Shown here one piece after another: positions 1-12,064 of a stretch of 64,000 nt of DNA (positions are counted from its first letter, which is position 1; every line of letters begins with the position of its first letter). The translations under genes were made by a program, and so were the position numbers. The notes under the pieces are model-generated. The model was not told the DNA's origin. It did not search any database and saw only the letters and a list, made by a program, of their open reading frames with translations. Source of the DNA: Papio anubis (taxonomy: Eukaryota; Chordata; Mammalia; Primates; Cercopithecidae); the NCBI RefSeq assembly GCF_008728515.1, contig NC_044977.1:168253139-168317138 (forward strand). The letters are read 5' to 3'.

Positions 1-284
1 ATTCTGAATCAGGGATTTTAAAGACCAAAAGTCAGAGAAACACTCTACTTATCAACATCTGATTTTGCTTTGCCCACTTCATTTAAACAATTTCTCAAAG
101 ATAATCTGTCATTTTACAAGTTCCAGATCTCCCACAGAGGGTGCCTATTTTAACCTCTCTCAGAAAACTCTTCAGCACACCATAGACAACCATTTCCTCT
201 TTTTTTGAAGCTCTCTCCTCCTTTGGCTTCTGAATCAAAGAGCAATCCAAGGTATTCTCCAGGCCTGATATCTACTGTAACATC

Positions 285-430
285 ATGAATATGGGTGTGG
301 ACTCTGGAGCCAGCTTGCCAGGCTCAGGGACTGGCCCCACCTCTCTCCAGTTACATGATCTTTGGCAAATTTCTTTACTTTCCTTTGTACTAGTTTATGG
401 TCTATATAATGCATACAAATAACTATATCT
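285..430 (+). repeat. MIR SINE fragment
   Basis: The sequence reads GTGGACTCTGGAGCCAG, then a region resembling the CCACCTCT...CAGTTACATGATCTTTGGCAAATTTCTTTACTTT core. This is the order of a plus-strand MIR: TGG-AGCCAG box, then the 'gacctTGGGCAAGTTACTTAACC' core. It is strongly decayed and has no coding content. Confidence 0.65.
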
Positions 431-499
431 AAATCATAAAATAAGAAGATCACATTAATTATACACATAAAATTTTTATAATAAAATCTACAACAATGT

Positions 500-1841
500 A
501 AATGCATGAAAAACGTTACTCATCCTTTATATTTTTGATACCTTTATTATCTGTTTAGCAGACCCTTTGTCTTCCTCCTACAAGACAGGAATTAAATTTT
601 AAGGTTGTTTCCCCTTTTCTTCTTTCTGTTTTTTGTTTTTTTATAACACCCCTAGATGTAGCTATTCTATGAGTGAGAATAAGATCTAGGTCAGAATTCT
701 TATTCTATATAGGAAGTGTTTTATTAAGTACTTGTTAAGGAAATTAAATATTCTTGTATTCTGCTTTTATTACTTTCCATTTAAAACTATAGATTTTTTT
801 AACCTCTTATGCATTGATTAGTTCACATATTCTCTAACTTTTTATACTTCTACTGAGTCACTGAAATAAAATATTGAAGTGAAAAATCACATTTTTTCTC
901 AAGTAAATTATTGAATTGAAATTTATGTATACATATTCATTCCTCTTAGGGTTAGAAAATTGGAAATGAGTAGAAAATACGACTTGTTCATATCTTTGAT
1001 TTCAACACTGTACTTGATACAAGTAATTGTAAACGGATAATACGTATGTGGTTCAGTTTTTATCTTTGTACTTGTATACATAGTGCCAGCCTTAATTGGA
1101 ATAGAGTCTAGATGTCCTTTACAAAAGTTCCCTGGGAATAACTCTAATCTCACGTATTTTTAAATTAGTGAGTAAGTAAAGTCATCTTTACAAGCGATTC
1201 CAGGGGTGAGACTAAAGAGGGAATTACAGCACACATTACAAAACCAACAAATTCACACCAGATGTGTCTGTTCCCTCTATCCTCTCCTATCCTTGACCTC
1301 ATCTGGAGATTCCCTTTATGACTTCTCTGGCTTATAATCCCCAGATTCATGGGTTCTTTATTTTCACCATTAGGCTGGGCAGGTGAGTTATATCTCAGCT
1401 TCTAACTGCACACTAGCATAAGTAAATTCATCACAATTTCCATTAAACAATGCACATCACCTTTAAGCCTACTTCAGAGTAATGTTAAACATATTCTGAA
1501 GTTTTGTTGGAAACCTGAGTTATTGGGCCCTTTTTCCCTAACTTTATAGGTTTCCTTACTTGTGTTTAGGTCCAGTGTTTTATCTCATTTTTATCCCATT
1601 TCTTTTACTTTTCCAGAAATCCCTCACTATTTTATTCTTAACAAGTTCACAGTGCTGCTATAGATCTATTTGCTTTTATTTTCTTACAAAATACTATTGC
1701 AATTTTGGAAGCAAGGAAAGAGAAGACACGTATCTGGGCTGCTGTAAGGGTTTTTGAAAATTACTTTCTGATCTCTCCTTGAAAGACTCAAAATTAATAT
1801 TTAAGGAATCTATTTAGTGAATTGAATCTGTAATACCATCT

Positions 1842-1842
<1 letters not shown>
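500..1842. other. Unique AT-rich intronic sequence, nothing recognised
   Basis: No Alu, L1, LTR or exon-like open frame with splice sites could be identified. Short open frames in this stretch have random composition. It is interpreted as intron of the gene carrying the exon at 12065-12283. Confidence 0.5.

Positions 1843-1888
<46 letters not shown>
1843..1888. repeat. (AC)n dinucleotide microsatellite
   Basis: About 22-23 uninterrupted AC units. An uninterrupted array of this length is usually polymorphic between individuals. The Cys-Val run of an open frame on the minus strand here is just this repeat translated. Confidence 0.97.
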
Positions 1889-1889
<1 letters not shown>

Positions 1890-1926
1890 ATGCCATTGCT
1901 TAGCGTTTCTGAGAAACAAACAAAAA

Positions 1927-2125
1927 AGGTGGTGGTTAAGAGAAAGAGTGCCAGACCTGGTATGGATCTGTAGAAACTAGAAGCCAGTTTCAAAAGGGTG
2001 GGCCTCAAAATGCAAAATAACTTGTTAAGGGCATAAGTCAGGAAAGAAAAATTCATACACACACGAATCTCACCTTTATTACTACTAGCTCCATTACCTT
2101 GGGAAAATTACTTCTAGGGGAAGTA
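1927..2125 (+). repeat. Possible MIR relic with internal divergence
   Basis: GGTGGTTAAGAGAAAGAGTGCCAGACCTGG resembles the MIR 5' box, and about 110 bases later TTATTACTACTAGCTCCATTACCTTGGGAAAATTAC resembles the core. The spacing is longer than in the consensus, so there is either an insertion or chance similarity. Confidence 0.4.
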
Positions 2126-3100
2126 TAAAGGAAGGAAAACAAAAGTTAAAAAGCTTATGCTTTCAAATCTAGAAAAGTAGTGGAGTGATTGCTTTCCTAA
2201 GATTATAGATAGGAAACACAGGGACTGGAAGATGTTGGTGGTGGACGTGATTAGTAACTGAAAGAGGCAAAAGATGAAGAAACAAGGTAGCTCTATGTGT
2301 ACTAAACAGATTTGAAAAATATATATTCAGACATAAAAAATATATATTCTGCACTTATTTCATACTACCAGTGCTATAAGCTACCAATCCCTTCAGTTCT
2401 TCAGACTTCCCTAAACATACTCACTCTCACACATATACACGCAGAGATGCACAAATGAAAATCTCCTCTATCTCAGACAAATTATATTTCCAAGCTAAAC
2501 GTTATAAATTTAATTCATTCTCTTTTCTCTAATGGCGTCCCTTAATTTACACTTCATCTAGCTCTTCAAAATAATGGTCATGAAAAACTAGAGTATACTT
2601 CATCTTGGGCAGAGTAAGCTCTTGGATGCTCTCCAGAGGGGAGTTGGTCTAGATTATCAGGCTCAGATTGTAAAACCTCATCATTGTCCTGGTACACAGG
2701 GTTTCTTAGGGATAGAAATTGCATAAAGAAATCTCTGCATTGCAAAAGATGGTATCCTTCAATGGAATTCATATTAAGTCCAGGTAAAACAAATAGCCAA
2801 TGGCTGGAACTTTAAATAACTGACATCTTTTCTCTTTAGGGTGAAAAAAATTGGTAACAAAAGCCAGAAATATACTCCAAATTTGAACACAGTGAAATTA
2901 GCATTTTTCACTTTCTTCTACATTTTTATCCTTCAATGATAAAAAATAAATTCAGTTCAAACAAGAACACAATGTTTTATTATATATTTTAGAACAATTT
3001 AATATCAGCATTTTTTTCATGGCCTCCCCTTGGCTGAACTTCTAAAGGATATGGTCAGTAGGAGAAAAGTATGAGGAAAGTGCGACATTTCAACATGTGA
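2126..3100. other. Unique intronic sequence, nothing recognised
   Basis: A 64-codon minus-strand frame near 2578-2772 has protein-like composition. It lacks convincing splice sites and I recognise no family, so it is not called as a gene. Confidence 0.4.
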
Positions 3101-3105
3101 TATAC

Positions 3106-3484
3106 TGATATGGTTTGGTTGTGTCCCCAGCCAAAATCTCATCTTGAATTGTAATCCTCGTAATCTTTACAATCCCCACATGTCAAGGGAGAGACCAGGT
3201 GGGGGTAATTGAATCATGGGGGCAGTTTTCCCCATGCTGTTCTTGTGATAGTAAGTCCTCACAAGATCTGATGGCTTTATAAGTGTTTGATATCTCCTCC
3301 TGCATCCATTCTCCCTCCTGCCAACTTGTAAAGAAGGTGCCTTGCTTCCCCTTTGCTTTTCATCATGATTGTAAGCTTCCTGAGGCCTCCGCAGACACGT
3401 GGAACTGTGAGTCAAACCTTTTTCTTTTATGTATTACCCCGTCTCTGGCAGTTCTTTATAGCAGTATGAAAATTAACTAATACA
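3106..3484 (+). mobile_element. Solo THE1-type MaLR LTR with 5-bp target duplication
   Basis: The block opens TGATATGGTTTGG and contains the typical CCAAAATCTCATCTTGAATTG, TTGAATCATGGGGGCAG and CATGATTGTAAG motifs. It closes CTAATACA. The 5 bases before it (TATAC, 3101-3105) are repeated exactly after it (3485-3489), as expected for an ERVL-MaLR insertion. At 379 bp it is the length of a THE1 LTR. No internal THE1 sequence flanks it, so it is a solo LTR left by recombination between two LTRs. Confidence 0.93.
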
Positions 3485-3489
3485 TATAC

Positions 3490-5540
3490 TAATGTAGATA
3501 AGGTATCATTAAGACAGCAGTTACCATTATGAAATAAAATTGTGCCAAAAGAGATTACTGTGAAGCCACAAATGTTCTAGCAAGTTCTAATTTGTCTACT
3601 GACAGTCAACAAAAGCACAAATAGTCCTTGGAGATCAAAAGGTGAGACAAATTTATATATACATGATAAATATATGCATAAAATCAAGGCCTGAAGTATG
3701 ATAAAAATCTACGAAGCTATTTTATTTTCATTAACTATCAATGTTGCAGGATAAGAAAATCTTGTAAACTGAAAATCTTCTGACACTTTAAACATCTTCT
3801 GGGGCAATCAATGGAAAGAAAAAAAGAGAATAGATCAGTGAGAACTAGAAATTAAAATTTTATTTAGCTTTTCTGTTAAATGAAAGAAAATTTAATGCTA
3901 GCAGTATAGATAAGGGCAGCAATAATCTGGATTTATGTGCTACAAAACAATGAACACCAAAAGACTCTAGAATACTGGTAGATAAAACTGAATTATTTGA
4001 TAGCAGTTTCAGCCCAATAAAAATAGAAAACTGGGCTTAATAAAATAACCCAAATATGACAAAGATAGTGTGAATAAAATAAAGCTGCCATGGTAGGTCA
4101 ACTTGTTACTGAATCCTTCAACAAAGCGTTAACAACAGCTTAAACCATGTTGAGCACATGAAATTGAATTAAATTAGTTGGCCATAGAAGCTTTAAACAT
4201 TCTAAAAGTTATGTCGCTTGTAATATGTCTTTCAAAATGCTTTTATGAAAGAACCATTTTTAATCTAATCTTCAAATTTCTGTTCTTAGCCAAAATCCCT
4301 TATGATACTTTAATACTTCATTCTATTCCTCATAATGTTAAAGCTTTTCCATTATAGAATATACCACATAATTAGAAAACAAAATGGCAAATGTGAGTAA
4401 AATCTCAATGCTTACCCAGAAATCTCAACTCCACTGCTAATTTCCTATGGTAATTAAAAAATATATATCGTAAAAGGTACTGATATACAGACATTGTTAT
4501 AATGCTTGTAAAATTGTACAAACAATATTTCTTATTCATACTCACTTGCATTATTGTAGAATTGTGACAAAAATTTAGAAGTACATATCTTTGTAGAATT
4601 GTTTTTTAATTTACTTTTATAAATTTGTATGCAGTATATATGAAACCATATTATTTCTATCAGCAGAAAAATAATCTTTATTTGTAAAGCTCAATCGTAT
4701 CATAAATATAAAATCAAAGGCCTTTTTAAAAGAGGAACTTAGTCATGCAGTCTGTATTGTTTCCTAGATCTATAATATTTATGAGAGGGTGAATCATGAA
4801 ATCTCTGGAATATGGTAAAGTCAACACATTAAGTCAACTTCCAGTATAGAATTCCCTTCTACCACTTCTTTATTCACAACTTCAAAAAGTATGCTAACAT
4901 AAAAAGACACATTTCTGGCATAATAGAGAATATATAGTGATAAATTATCAAATGATCTAACTATATGACTATTTATTCTGCACAAAATATTGATGTAAAT
5001 TAGAGTTGTTGATGTAAATTTAATGAAAACATCAGCTTTGTTGTAATAATATAAGTTAAGTGATTTAAAAATGACATAAACTCAATAACATAAGAAAATA
5101 CCCAAATGTATGGTATAATTTTGTTGACAGTAGAATATAAGTTTGCCAGGGAGATTAATGGGTTGCCAATAATGTAGACCTGGGCAGTTCTGAAGACAAA
5201 CAGCTGTACTGGCAAGTCTGTTAGGTTCTTTGATACGTGGCTATGTTATTTTCAAAATAGAGGTAATAAGACTTTGTAAGATTGTTGATTGGGGTTCAAT
5301 AAATGATGTATATGAAGTACTTGGAGCAGTTGATACTAGTTCCCTTTTCATTTCTTTTGCATTTTTGGTGGCAAATTTTAACTCACAGATATCAAAGAGA
5401 AAATAAAATTTAAAGGAAGTATTAAATTTTGTTGCATTTGCACAATAAAACACATTGTACATACTTCTTACTGAGACTTTGAAGGAAACCAGAATATCGT
5501 ACCCCAAAATATACTTCTTCGGCATATTTTAAGATGCTAT
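3490..5540. other. Unique AT-rich intronic sequence, nothing recognised
   Basis: No repeat family or exon with splice sites could be assigned. Open frames on the minus strand near 5000-5525 are hydrophobic, AT-driven and without recognisable motifs. Confidence 0.45.
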
Positions 5541-5544
5541 TCAG

Positions 5545-6115
5545 AAGGGCTACAGACTATAGGAACAGCTTTGAAAAGCTGTCTTTTTGTGGGAGGGATT
5601 TACATCTGTATAGAAAATCTACTTTAGTAAAGTAAACAACAGATGCAAACAGGCTTTCTCTGAGGCCCCCCTTATCTGCCTTACCCAAAACTAAGATTAA
5701 CTCAAAGGAAAAAGAGACTAAAAGTCTGACCATTTTGAAGTTCTAACAGAGACATTTTACCATAGGCCACCATCTATACTTTCTGAGGACAGCTCTGAGT
5801 TTACTCGAGAGACTTTTTACAGGTGTAACAAGACAGCCCTGCCTGCCATGCTTGCCATGCTTTCCTTCCCTCACTCTCCTATTACCTGGGACTCTACCAC
5901 CCTTGCACTACCCAGAAGGCAGCCATTCTTTCCATAACCTAAAGATAATGTATAAACTTCAACCATCTGGCCTCTCCTTTGAGTCTCATATTTTGTATGG
6001 CTCCCAGGTTTATGCATGTTAATAAATCTGTATACCTTTTTATCTGTTAATCTCTCTATTGTCAATTCATGTCAACAGAATAAGAGTTGAACCTTCAGAG
6101 AGAGAGAACAATTCT
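5545..6115 (+). mobile_element. LTR-like block of an old endogenous retrovirus, family not assigned
   Basis: GC-richer than its flanks. It has LTR-like organisation: a C/T-rich middle, a candidate AATAAA at about 6020 and a following stretch CTCTATTGTCAATTCATGTCAACAGA resembling the end of an ERVL-type LTR. No flanking target duplication could be defined. A class I or ERVL solo LTR fits best. No retroviral gene remains. Confidence 0.5.
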
Positions 6116-6129
6116 CCTTAACAACTTTA

Positions 6130-6545
6130 AAAACATTGGTAGTGTCTTATTTGGATTCCCAAGAAGCAGACTCTAAGATGATTTTGTGTGCAAGTAGTGG
6201 ACTGGCAATCCATATCTGTGAGGCATAAGAAAAGCAGTACAGAGTAGAGAGTGAGGTTAGACTGTGATAGAATTGAAACAGAGACACCAGCAAATCTGAA
6301 GCTGGAGTGGACTTTCAGAGATGTCCACCCACTTTTGAGGCAAGGAGCTGGGACTTTGTACCTCAGCAATGACTAGCCATTGGACACAGGCTGCTGAAGA
6401 AAAGAACAAGCTCAGAAGAGGTAATTCCCATGAGCTGAAGGCAATGCTTGGGGAAGAATTTAGCAGGCAACATTCCTGACTGAGCTGGAGGGACCTTGGA
6501 GATTCTTGAATCACACAGATTCTTGAATCAATGAATTCTAGCACA
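6130..6545. repeat. Possible unclassified interspersed repeat
   Basis: It begins GGATTCCCAAGAAGCAGACTC and has CTCAGCAATGACTAGCCATTGG and GGCAACATTCCTGACTGAGCTGG, which I recall as text of a mid-repetitive mammalian element. The family is not certain. A 17-base unit (GATTCTTGAATCACACA) is imperfectly doubled near 6500-6530. Confidence 0.35.
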
Positions 6546-7473
6546 GCATGAATTCAGGTAACGTACATGCATTCTATATACCTTTATTTCTGCAAAATGT
6601 ACATCGCTGTCAGAAACCAAAGTTAGTCTTAACTGCAGAAACAACAGCCTACTAATTAATTCGTATACATCAGATAGCTTTTCACTGTGATCTTCAGAAG
6701 ATCATTTCCCTTAATAAGTGAGATGACATGTAAAACACCATGTTTTTCTCAGAAATGTGAAAAACATTTTACATATGATAATGCTCTCTCTTATTTAATT
6801 TTTTTGTAGTATATAATATAATATGCCTCAAGGCATATAATCACATAATATTCAAGTATCAGATAATGGTATTTTACCTATTTAGACAATCCTTAAATGA
6901 CTGCTAAAATTAATTCCATATGTATTATTTTATTTGCGTCCTTAAAAATAAAAAAAATACAAGGTTGGATAAATTTAGGTAAAAATCTCTATTGTTACAT
7001 GTCTTTCTTGGCATACCATATTTAATTATTTTCCATTTGAAATCAAATTGTGAAAATTTTGTGAAGATGGAAGTTCAAAGCACTCATTTTGCAATTGTGC
7101 ATGTTTAAGGAAAAGAATCAAAGAACTCCCATATCTTTCTCTAAATAACCTAAAAAGGATGATGTGCTTACTAAGAATTTACAGGATCTATTATTTGTAC
7201 AAATCAACATTTTTAGCTTGGTTTCTGTGTAGGTAAACAAATTACCATTAATAACTGTGTAAGGCTTGTAATTGTGTTCATTTCTTATTCCTAATAAGCC
7301 TGCAGAGGCACATTTTAATAGTGGGGATATGGGGGATAGAAATAATATGTTTCTATATTAAGGTAAAGCACAAAGTCACTTGTGAAATTTGTGGCCTATA
7401 ACTAGACCCACCTATAGTTATAGGTGAGCATGCCCTTTTACATACCACAGGTAATACAAAAGGACCCCCCCCC

Positions 7474-7768
7474 TTTTTTTTTTTTTTTTTGGAGACAGGG
7501 TCTCGCTCTGTTGCCAGGCTGTAGTACAATGGTGCTATTTCGTCTCACTGCAACCTCTGCCTCCCAGGTTCAAGTAATTCTCCTACCTCAGCCTCCCAAG
7601 TAGCTGGGACTACAGGCATGTGCCACCATGCCCAGCTGATTTTTGTATTTTTAGTAGACGGGGTTTCACCATGTTGGCCAGGACGGTCTGGATCTCTTGA
7701 CCTCGTGATCCGGCCCCTGTGACTTCCCAAAGTGCTAGGATTACAGGCATGAGCCAACGCGCCTGGCC
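7474..7768 (-). mobile_element. Alu SINE, AluS-like, reverse orientation
   Basis: A long T run (the inverted A tail) is followed by GGAGACAGGGTCTCGCTCTG, GTAGCTGGGACTACAGGCAT and GATTACAGGCATGAGCC, ending GGCC. It is full length. AAAAGGAC-type sequence occurs just before and AAAAGGAAC just after, an imperfect target duplication. A C9 run precedes the T run. Confidence 0.95.
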
Positions 7769-8074
7769 AAAAGGAACACTTTTTAAAGGGAGTTGAGAAA
7801 GACCAAAGGGCAGAGGACTAGGCTATCATCTACAACGTGCCCAAAGGAATATTTTTTTTTGAGAGTGAAACACTTATAGTTGTTCTTCCTGGACAAAAGT
7901 CATCCCAAATGGATAAACTGTTTCCCCTCTGTTGTATAACCCTTTAATTACAACACCCTTTCACCTGAAAATCCTCAGAAAAGTATGGTACAGCCATAGG
8001 ACCTCATGTGGCAGTGTTATGGGAAATAAAGGGTCAGGATAATTTTTATTTAAAAGCAGGGTAGTTCGACGCTA

Positions 8075-8572
8075 AAAAAGGAATGAGCTATCAAGCCATA
8101 AAAAGACACAGAGAAAAGTTACATGCATATTACTAAGTGAAAGAAGCCAATATAAAAAGGCTACATGGTATGTGATTCAAACTTTATGATATTCTGAAAA
8201 AGTCAAAACCATGGGGACCACAGAAAGATCAGTGCTTATGAGGGAGGAAAAGATGAATAGGCAGAGTACAGAGGACTTTTAGGGCAGCAAAACTATTCTG
8301 TATGATATTGTGATGTTGGATACATGTCATTACACATTTTGTAAACCCATGGAATGTACAACACCAAAGGTAAACACTAATGTAAACTATAGACTTCGGG
8401 TGATAGTGATGTGTTGATGCAGGTTAAACAGTTGTAACAAATGTAGCACTGTTGTGCATGGTGTTGATAGTGGGGAAGGTTGCGTGTGAAGGAGGGGATA
8501 TATGGGAACTTTACTTTCCACTCAGTTATGCTTGAACACAAAAACTATTCTTTAAAAATAGTCCATTAAGAA
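8075..8572 (+). mobile_element. 3' end of an old L1M (L1MC/ME-like)
   Basis: AAAAGGAATGAGCTATCAAGCC, GTGAAAGAAGCCAATATAAAAAGG, GGATACATGTCATTACACATTT and AATGTACAACACCAAAGGTAAAC follow the order of the L1M 3' end and 3' UTR. It ends in an A-rich tail. It is 5'-truncated and far diverged. Confidence 0.8.
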
Positions 8573-9685
8573 AAAAAGCAGAGTAGTCTGGTCTATGTCA
8601 AACATTGGTCTGATGGCTGTAGAAAGATGACAATTTACTATGCTAGGAACCTTATGGGAGCTGATCAGTTGCAAAATAATGTGTGGCCTGACAGGGGGCT
8701 GGATAAGGCAAAAAATACTCAACAAAATCGTGTGGGAAAATATTTTTATTTGTATTCCCACTTACAAACACCTACCGATGGCACTTGGCAGTATTTAAGA
8801 AATTCTTATCCTATCAAATGTTAGGGTTTGAAATGAATTAGGTTTGCTTTCCTAACTCTGAGATCTAGTAAAGGAATATAGTATTTCTCCTAATGCTTAA
8901 GAAGTTGATTAAATCTTTATGCCATTATTTCCATCTAGTTTCCAGCACACATTACTGGTGTTTTCTTAGGAGGAGACCCCAGCATTGAGCTTTATTGAAA
9001 TTTGAACCACACTGACTTCTTGGCAGCTCTTGCCTCAACACAACCCAATCCCACAGGCCAGGGTCCTTAGAAACTTAAATTAACTACTAAAGATTACTAC
9101 AGAATTTTCTGACCTACCTCAAGTATCATCACTTTCTATTGATCCCTGCTCTTACATTCATACACCAGATCAAATATCCTTGAAAACAGATGCAGCACAG
9201 ATTAAGGCCAAATTCATCATACCTTCTCAGATAATGTGATTGACACTTTTGGCTCCAGGATCTCCCCTAATTCCTAGGTAGTCCCCAAGAATTGGCCCTG
9301 ACCATGCCATTCTTGACTTTTCTCATCCACATGTCCACTATCCTCTGAAGTGTAATTTCAGGCCAAACTGATAGGATCTAAGATGACCCAGTATTCCCAG
9401 TAATCATGGTTGTTTTTGGTGACCTATCATCATGTTAGTAATATTAGTAATGACAGATCACTGAAAATGTTCCTACTAACATGATGATACTTAAAATGTC
9501 TTGGGGAAAAAATCTGAATAGGAAATGCAGCAATAAATATTTTGTTGAGTACTACATTCATCAAGTAATTTGAGGAATATATTAAAATTTTAATTTTTAA
9601 ATGTTCTCCTAAATGATTTGTTTGAATGAAGAAAGGCATAGTTTCTACAGAATATTCATTTTGGGAAACAGCATTTAGAAGTACA
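8573..9685. other. Unique intronic sequence, nothing recognised
   Basis: No repeat or coding exon could be supported. The 116-codon minus-strand frame at 9430-9780 is hydrophobic and AT-derived, runs into a MIR at its N-terminal end and has no known motif. Confidence 0.4.
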
Positions 9686-9689
9686 GGTA

Positions 9690-9885
9690 CTTCGGTGAGT
9701 AAGACCAGGGTTTGATTGCAAGTTCGACCATTTAATAGGTGTGTGACCTTCACCATAGTATCAACTGATGTTATCATCAATGTCCATGTCTATAAAAGGA
9801 ATATAACAAGATCATTTTGGCTGGTTATGAGGAAAAATTGAATAGTAAAATGTACATAAAGCCTTTAATAAAGTGCTAACCTCTA
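9690..9885 (+). repeat. MIR SINE fragment
   Basis: GACCAGGGTTTGATTGCAAG, AATAGGTGTGTGACCTTCACC, TCTATAAAAGGAATATAAC and AAAGCCTTTAATAAAGTGCTAA align in order with the MIR 5' box, core, 'ATCTGTAAAATGGG' and 3' segments. Confidence 0.7.
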
Positions 9886-10275
9886 AGTGTATTGATATGA
9901 TTGTTTAAAAATATTTAACTTGAGTAAACTCATACCTAGTATTGTGGTCTGAAAATCTTTGGCCATTCTGCGTTATGGCTGGGACTAATTTTGATTTGGG
10001 TTTCTAAACAAGATGTATCTTTTGTTCTAGTTTTGTTCTATAATATTGTTTATTGCTTCTCCAAATGAGGTTTGTGACTATCAAGATAAGTGAAGTAAAA
10101 CACCAAAGCTTACACTATCATGACCAATACAAACTTAGAGAAAACAACTTGGAATTGAATCACGCTGTACTTGAGGTGATTTCACCCAGAAGTTAACAAT
10201 AAGGTATAGATTGTTTTTAAGAAGTCTAAGTAGAGACTGAAATATCCATTTTAAAATCGTGACTTACTTTGCTAG

Positions 10276-10970
10276 CGATAGCAGCAGGAAGCAGACAAAT
10301 GCCTAGGCAGATAGGGACAGGTCCCTGGTGAAAACCCACCTCCAAGCCAAAGACAGTTTAAAGCCTGAAATCCAAGCTACAAGTCAAATCCATGGACTGG
10401 ACTGAGAATCTGTCTTCCCATTTGCTGTGCTTTCCTCTGATTGATCCCCACCCTTCACCTATTTTACACATACCAACCCTTTTCTAATTGGTTTTCTACA
10501 CTGCCATGCCCACCTTTGAGTGATGCCTTTGCTTTACCCTTTCCTTGCACACTCACAAATATATCAGCATGTGCTCTCCTATTCTGAGCCAATAAAAGCC
10601 CCAGACTCAGCCACACTGGGGGAGAAACTACCCAACTATGGGGGTGGAGGACCACCCACTCATCCCCTCTCCACTGAGAGGTGTTCCACTGCTCAGTAAA
10701 TTATTCTCTGCCCTTCTCACTCTTCGTTTGTCAGCATATCCTCATTCTTCTTAGACACGTGACAAGGGCTCAGGACCCACCAAACATGGGTACAGAGAAG
10801 GCTGTCACACTGTGGCCCTCTGCCCTCTAACAAGCAGAGGGCAGCCAGCCCACATGACAGAAACAGCACGGGGCTGAGCCAGCCCCAAAGCCATGGGCCA
10901 AGGCAGAGCAAGGACATTACTGGCCAGGTGTCTCTGGCCGGCAAAAGTGATCAAGAAATGTCCTGTGTCA
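10276..10970 (+). mobile_element. Solo LTR of a class I endogenous retrovirus, family not assigned
   Basis: A GC-rich 0.7-kb island in AT-rich intron. It holds CCAATAAAAGCCCC (polyadenylation signal) at about 10590 and a second R/U5-like stretch CTTCTCACTCTTCGTTTGTCAG near 10715. The 3' end is GTGTCA. CTAG lies on both sides (10272-10275, 10971-10974), a possible 4-bp target duplication, though 4 bases is weak evidence. No internal retroviral region is adjacent. Confidence 0.65.
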
Positions 10971-10974
10971 CTAG

Positions 10975-12057
10975 GTTTCTCTTATGCCTATAGAATTTAA
11001 TAGTTCTCAATTACTTTCTGACCAATTTTTGTTTCTTCTATCTCTTTGACAAATAACATCTATAATTAACTAAATGTCATACATTTGAAAGAAATATAAA
11101 ATCCTTTCCAATAGAATACTACAGTTCATTCATACTAAAATCAAATAAATGAAAAACACATAAAGCAAGATAGAAGCAATTTCTACTTTAAGAATGTACT
11201 TTCATTTTTCTTCCCATCATGTGGCCACCTTGAAGCAAATTACCAAATTATATTAAAAATCTTTATGATGTCAAATACAGAAAGAGATGGAAATTCATTC
11301 ACATTTTAAAATGTCAGTATAATTTAGATGAATTATATTTATTACACATTAAACATCTGATCAGAATATAGTATTGCAACTCAAGTTGCAGTGAGTTAGC
11401 TCTCTAAAGTCTCCTCTGGATGGGCCTACCCTCCTCTCTTCATGTCTCTATATTTTCTAATATCCTTCCATTTGTTCCCAAAGATATTTTTGTGCTATTT
11501 GGAAAATCTATTAACTCATAAATTCAACACATACTTTTAAAAAGTACTCTTATGAAATAAACCATAAATTTTCACTAGGGAACTTAAAAGTCTGTACTAA
11601 TGGATCATAGCTTATTGATTAAAACACCTATTTGAAAAGATACGCATTATTTCAAATCAATTGCAGTGTTACTAACCAATTGAATCCCCTATACCTGCAG
11701 GAAATAAAAACTAAAAAAACAAAAATCCACTGTCCCATACACACTGTAAAAGGATGTCTATTTCCATACATAGCTATGTTAAAGGCACACATCAAGAAAC
11801 TCTAAAACTCTGACAACTCAAAAACAGTAAATTTTCTGAAGGTCACAACCCTAATACAATTAACTATGTACAAAAAATAAAATGTCTTCTTCTCCCTCAA
11901 AGAGAAATGATGTATTTTAATCTACTCTGCTGATAAAGCTTTTATGTAATATTTTCCTGGTTTAAAAAAATAGTTTAGTTCATTCTTTTATCATCACATC
12001 TGCAGGTACACAAATAACTTAAGTTGATGATGTAAAATTGAGAAATATTTTTAGAAA
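10975..12057. other. Intron 3' of the zinc-finger exon, nothing recognised
   Basis: AT-rich unique sequence downstream of the exon on the minus strand. No repeats or further exons could be supported. Confidence 0.5.
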
Positions 12058-12064
12058 AGCTTAC
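12058..12064 (-). other. Splice donor of the zinc-finger exon
   Basis: On the minus strand the exon's last base G is followed by GTAAGCT, close to the ideal U1-complementary donor. The reading frame reaches a stop shortly inside the intron, so splicing here is needed for a longer protein. Confidence 0.8.

Noticed and set aside
2578..2772. 64-codon minus-strand open frame with protein-like composition
   Set aside because: I recognise no family, find no consensus splice pair matching its limits, and cannot exclude chance or a decayed repeat. A conservation check across primates would decide.
9430..9780. 116-codon minus-strand frame
   Set aside because: Overlaps a MIR at one end; hydrophobic low-complexity composition with no family match.
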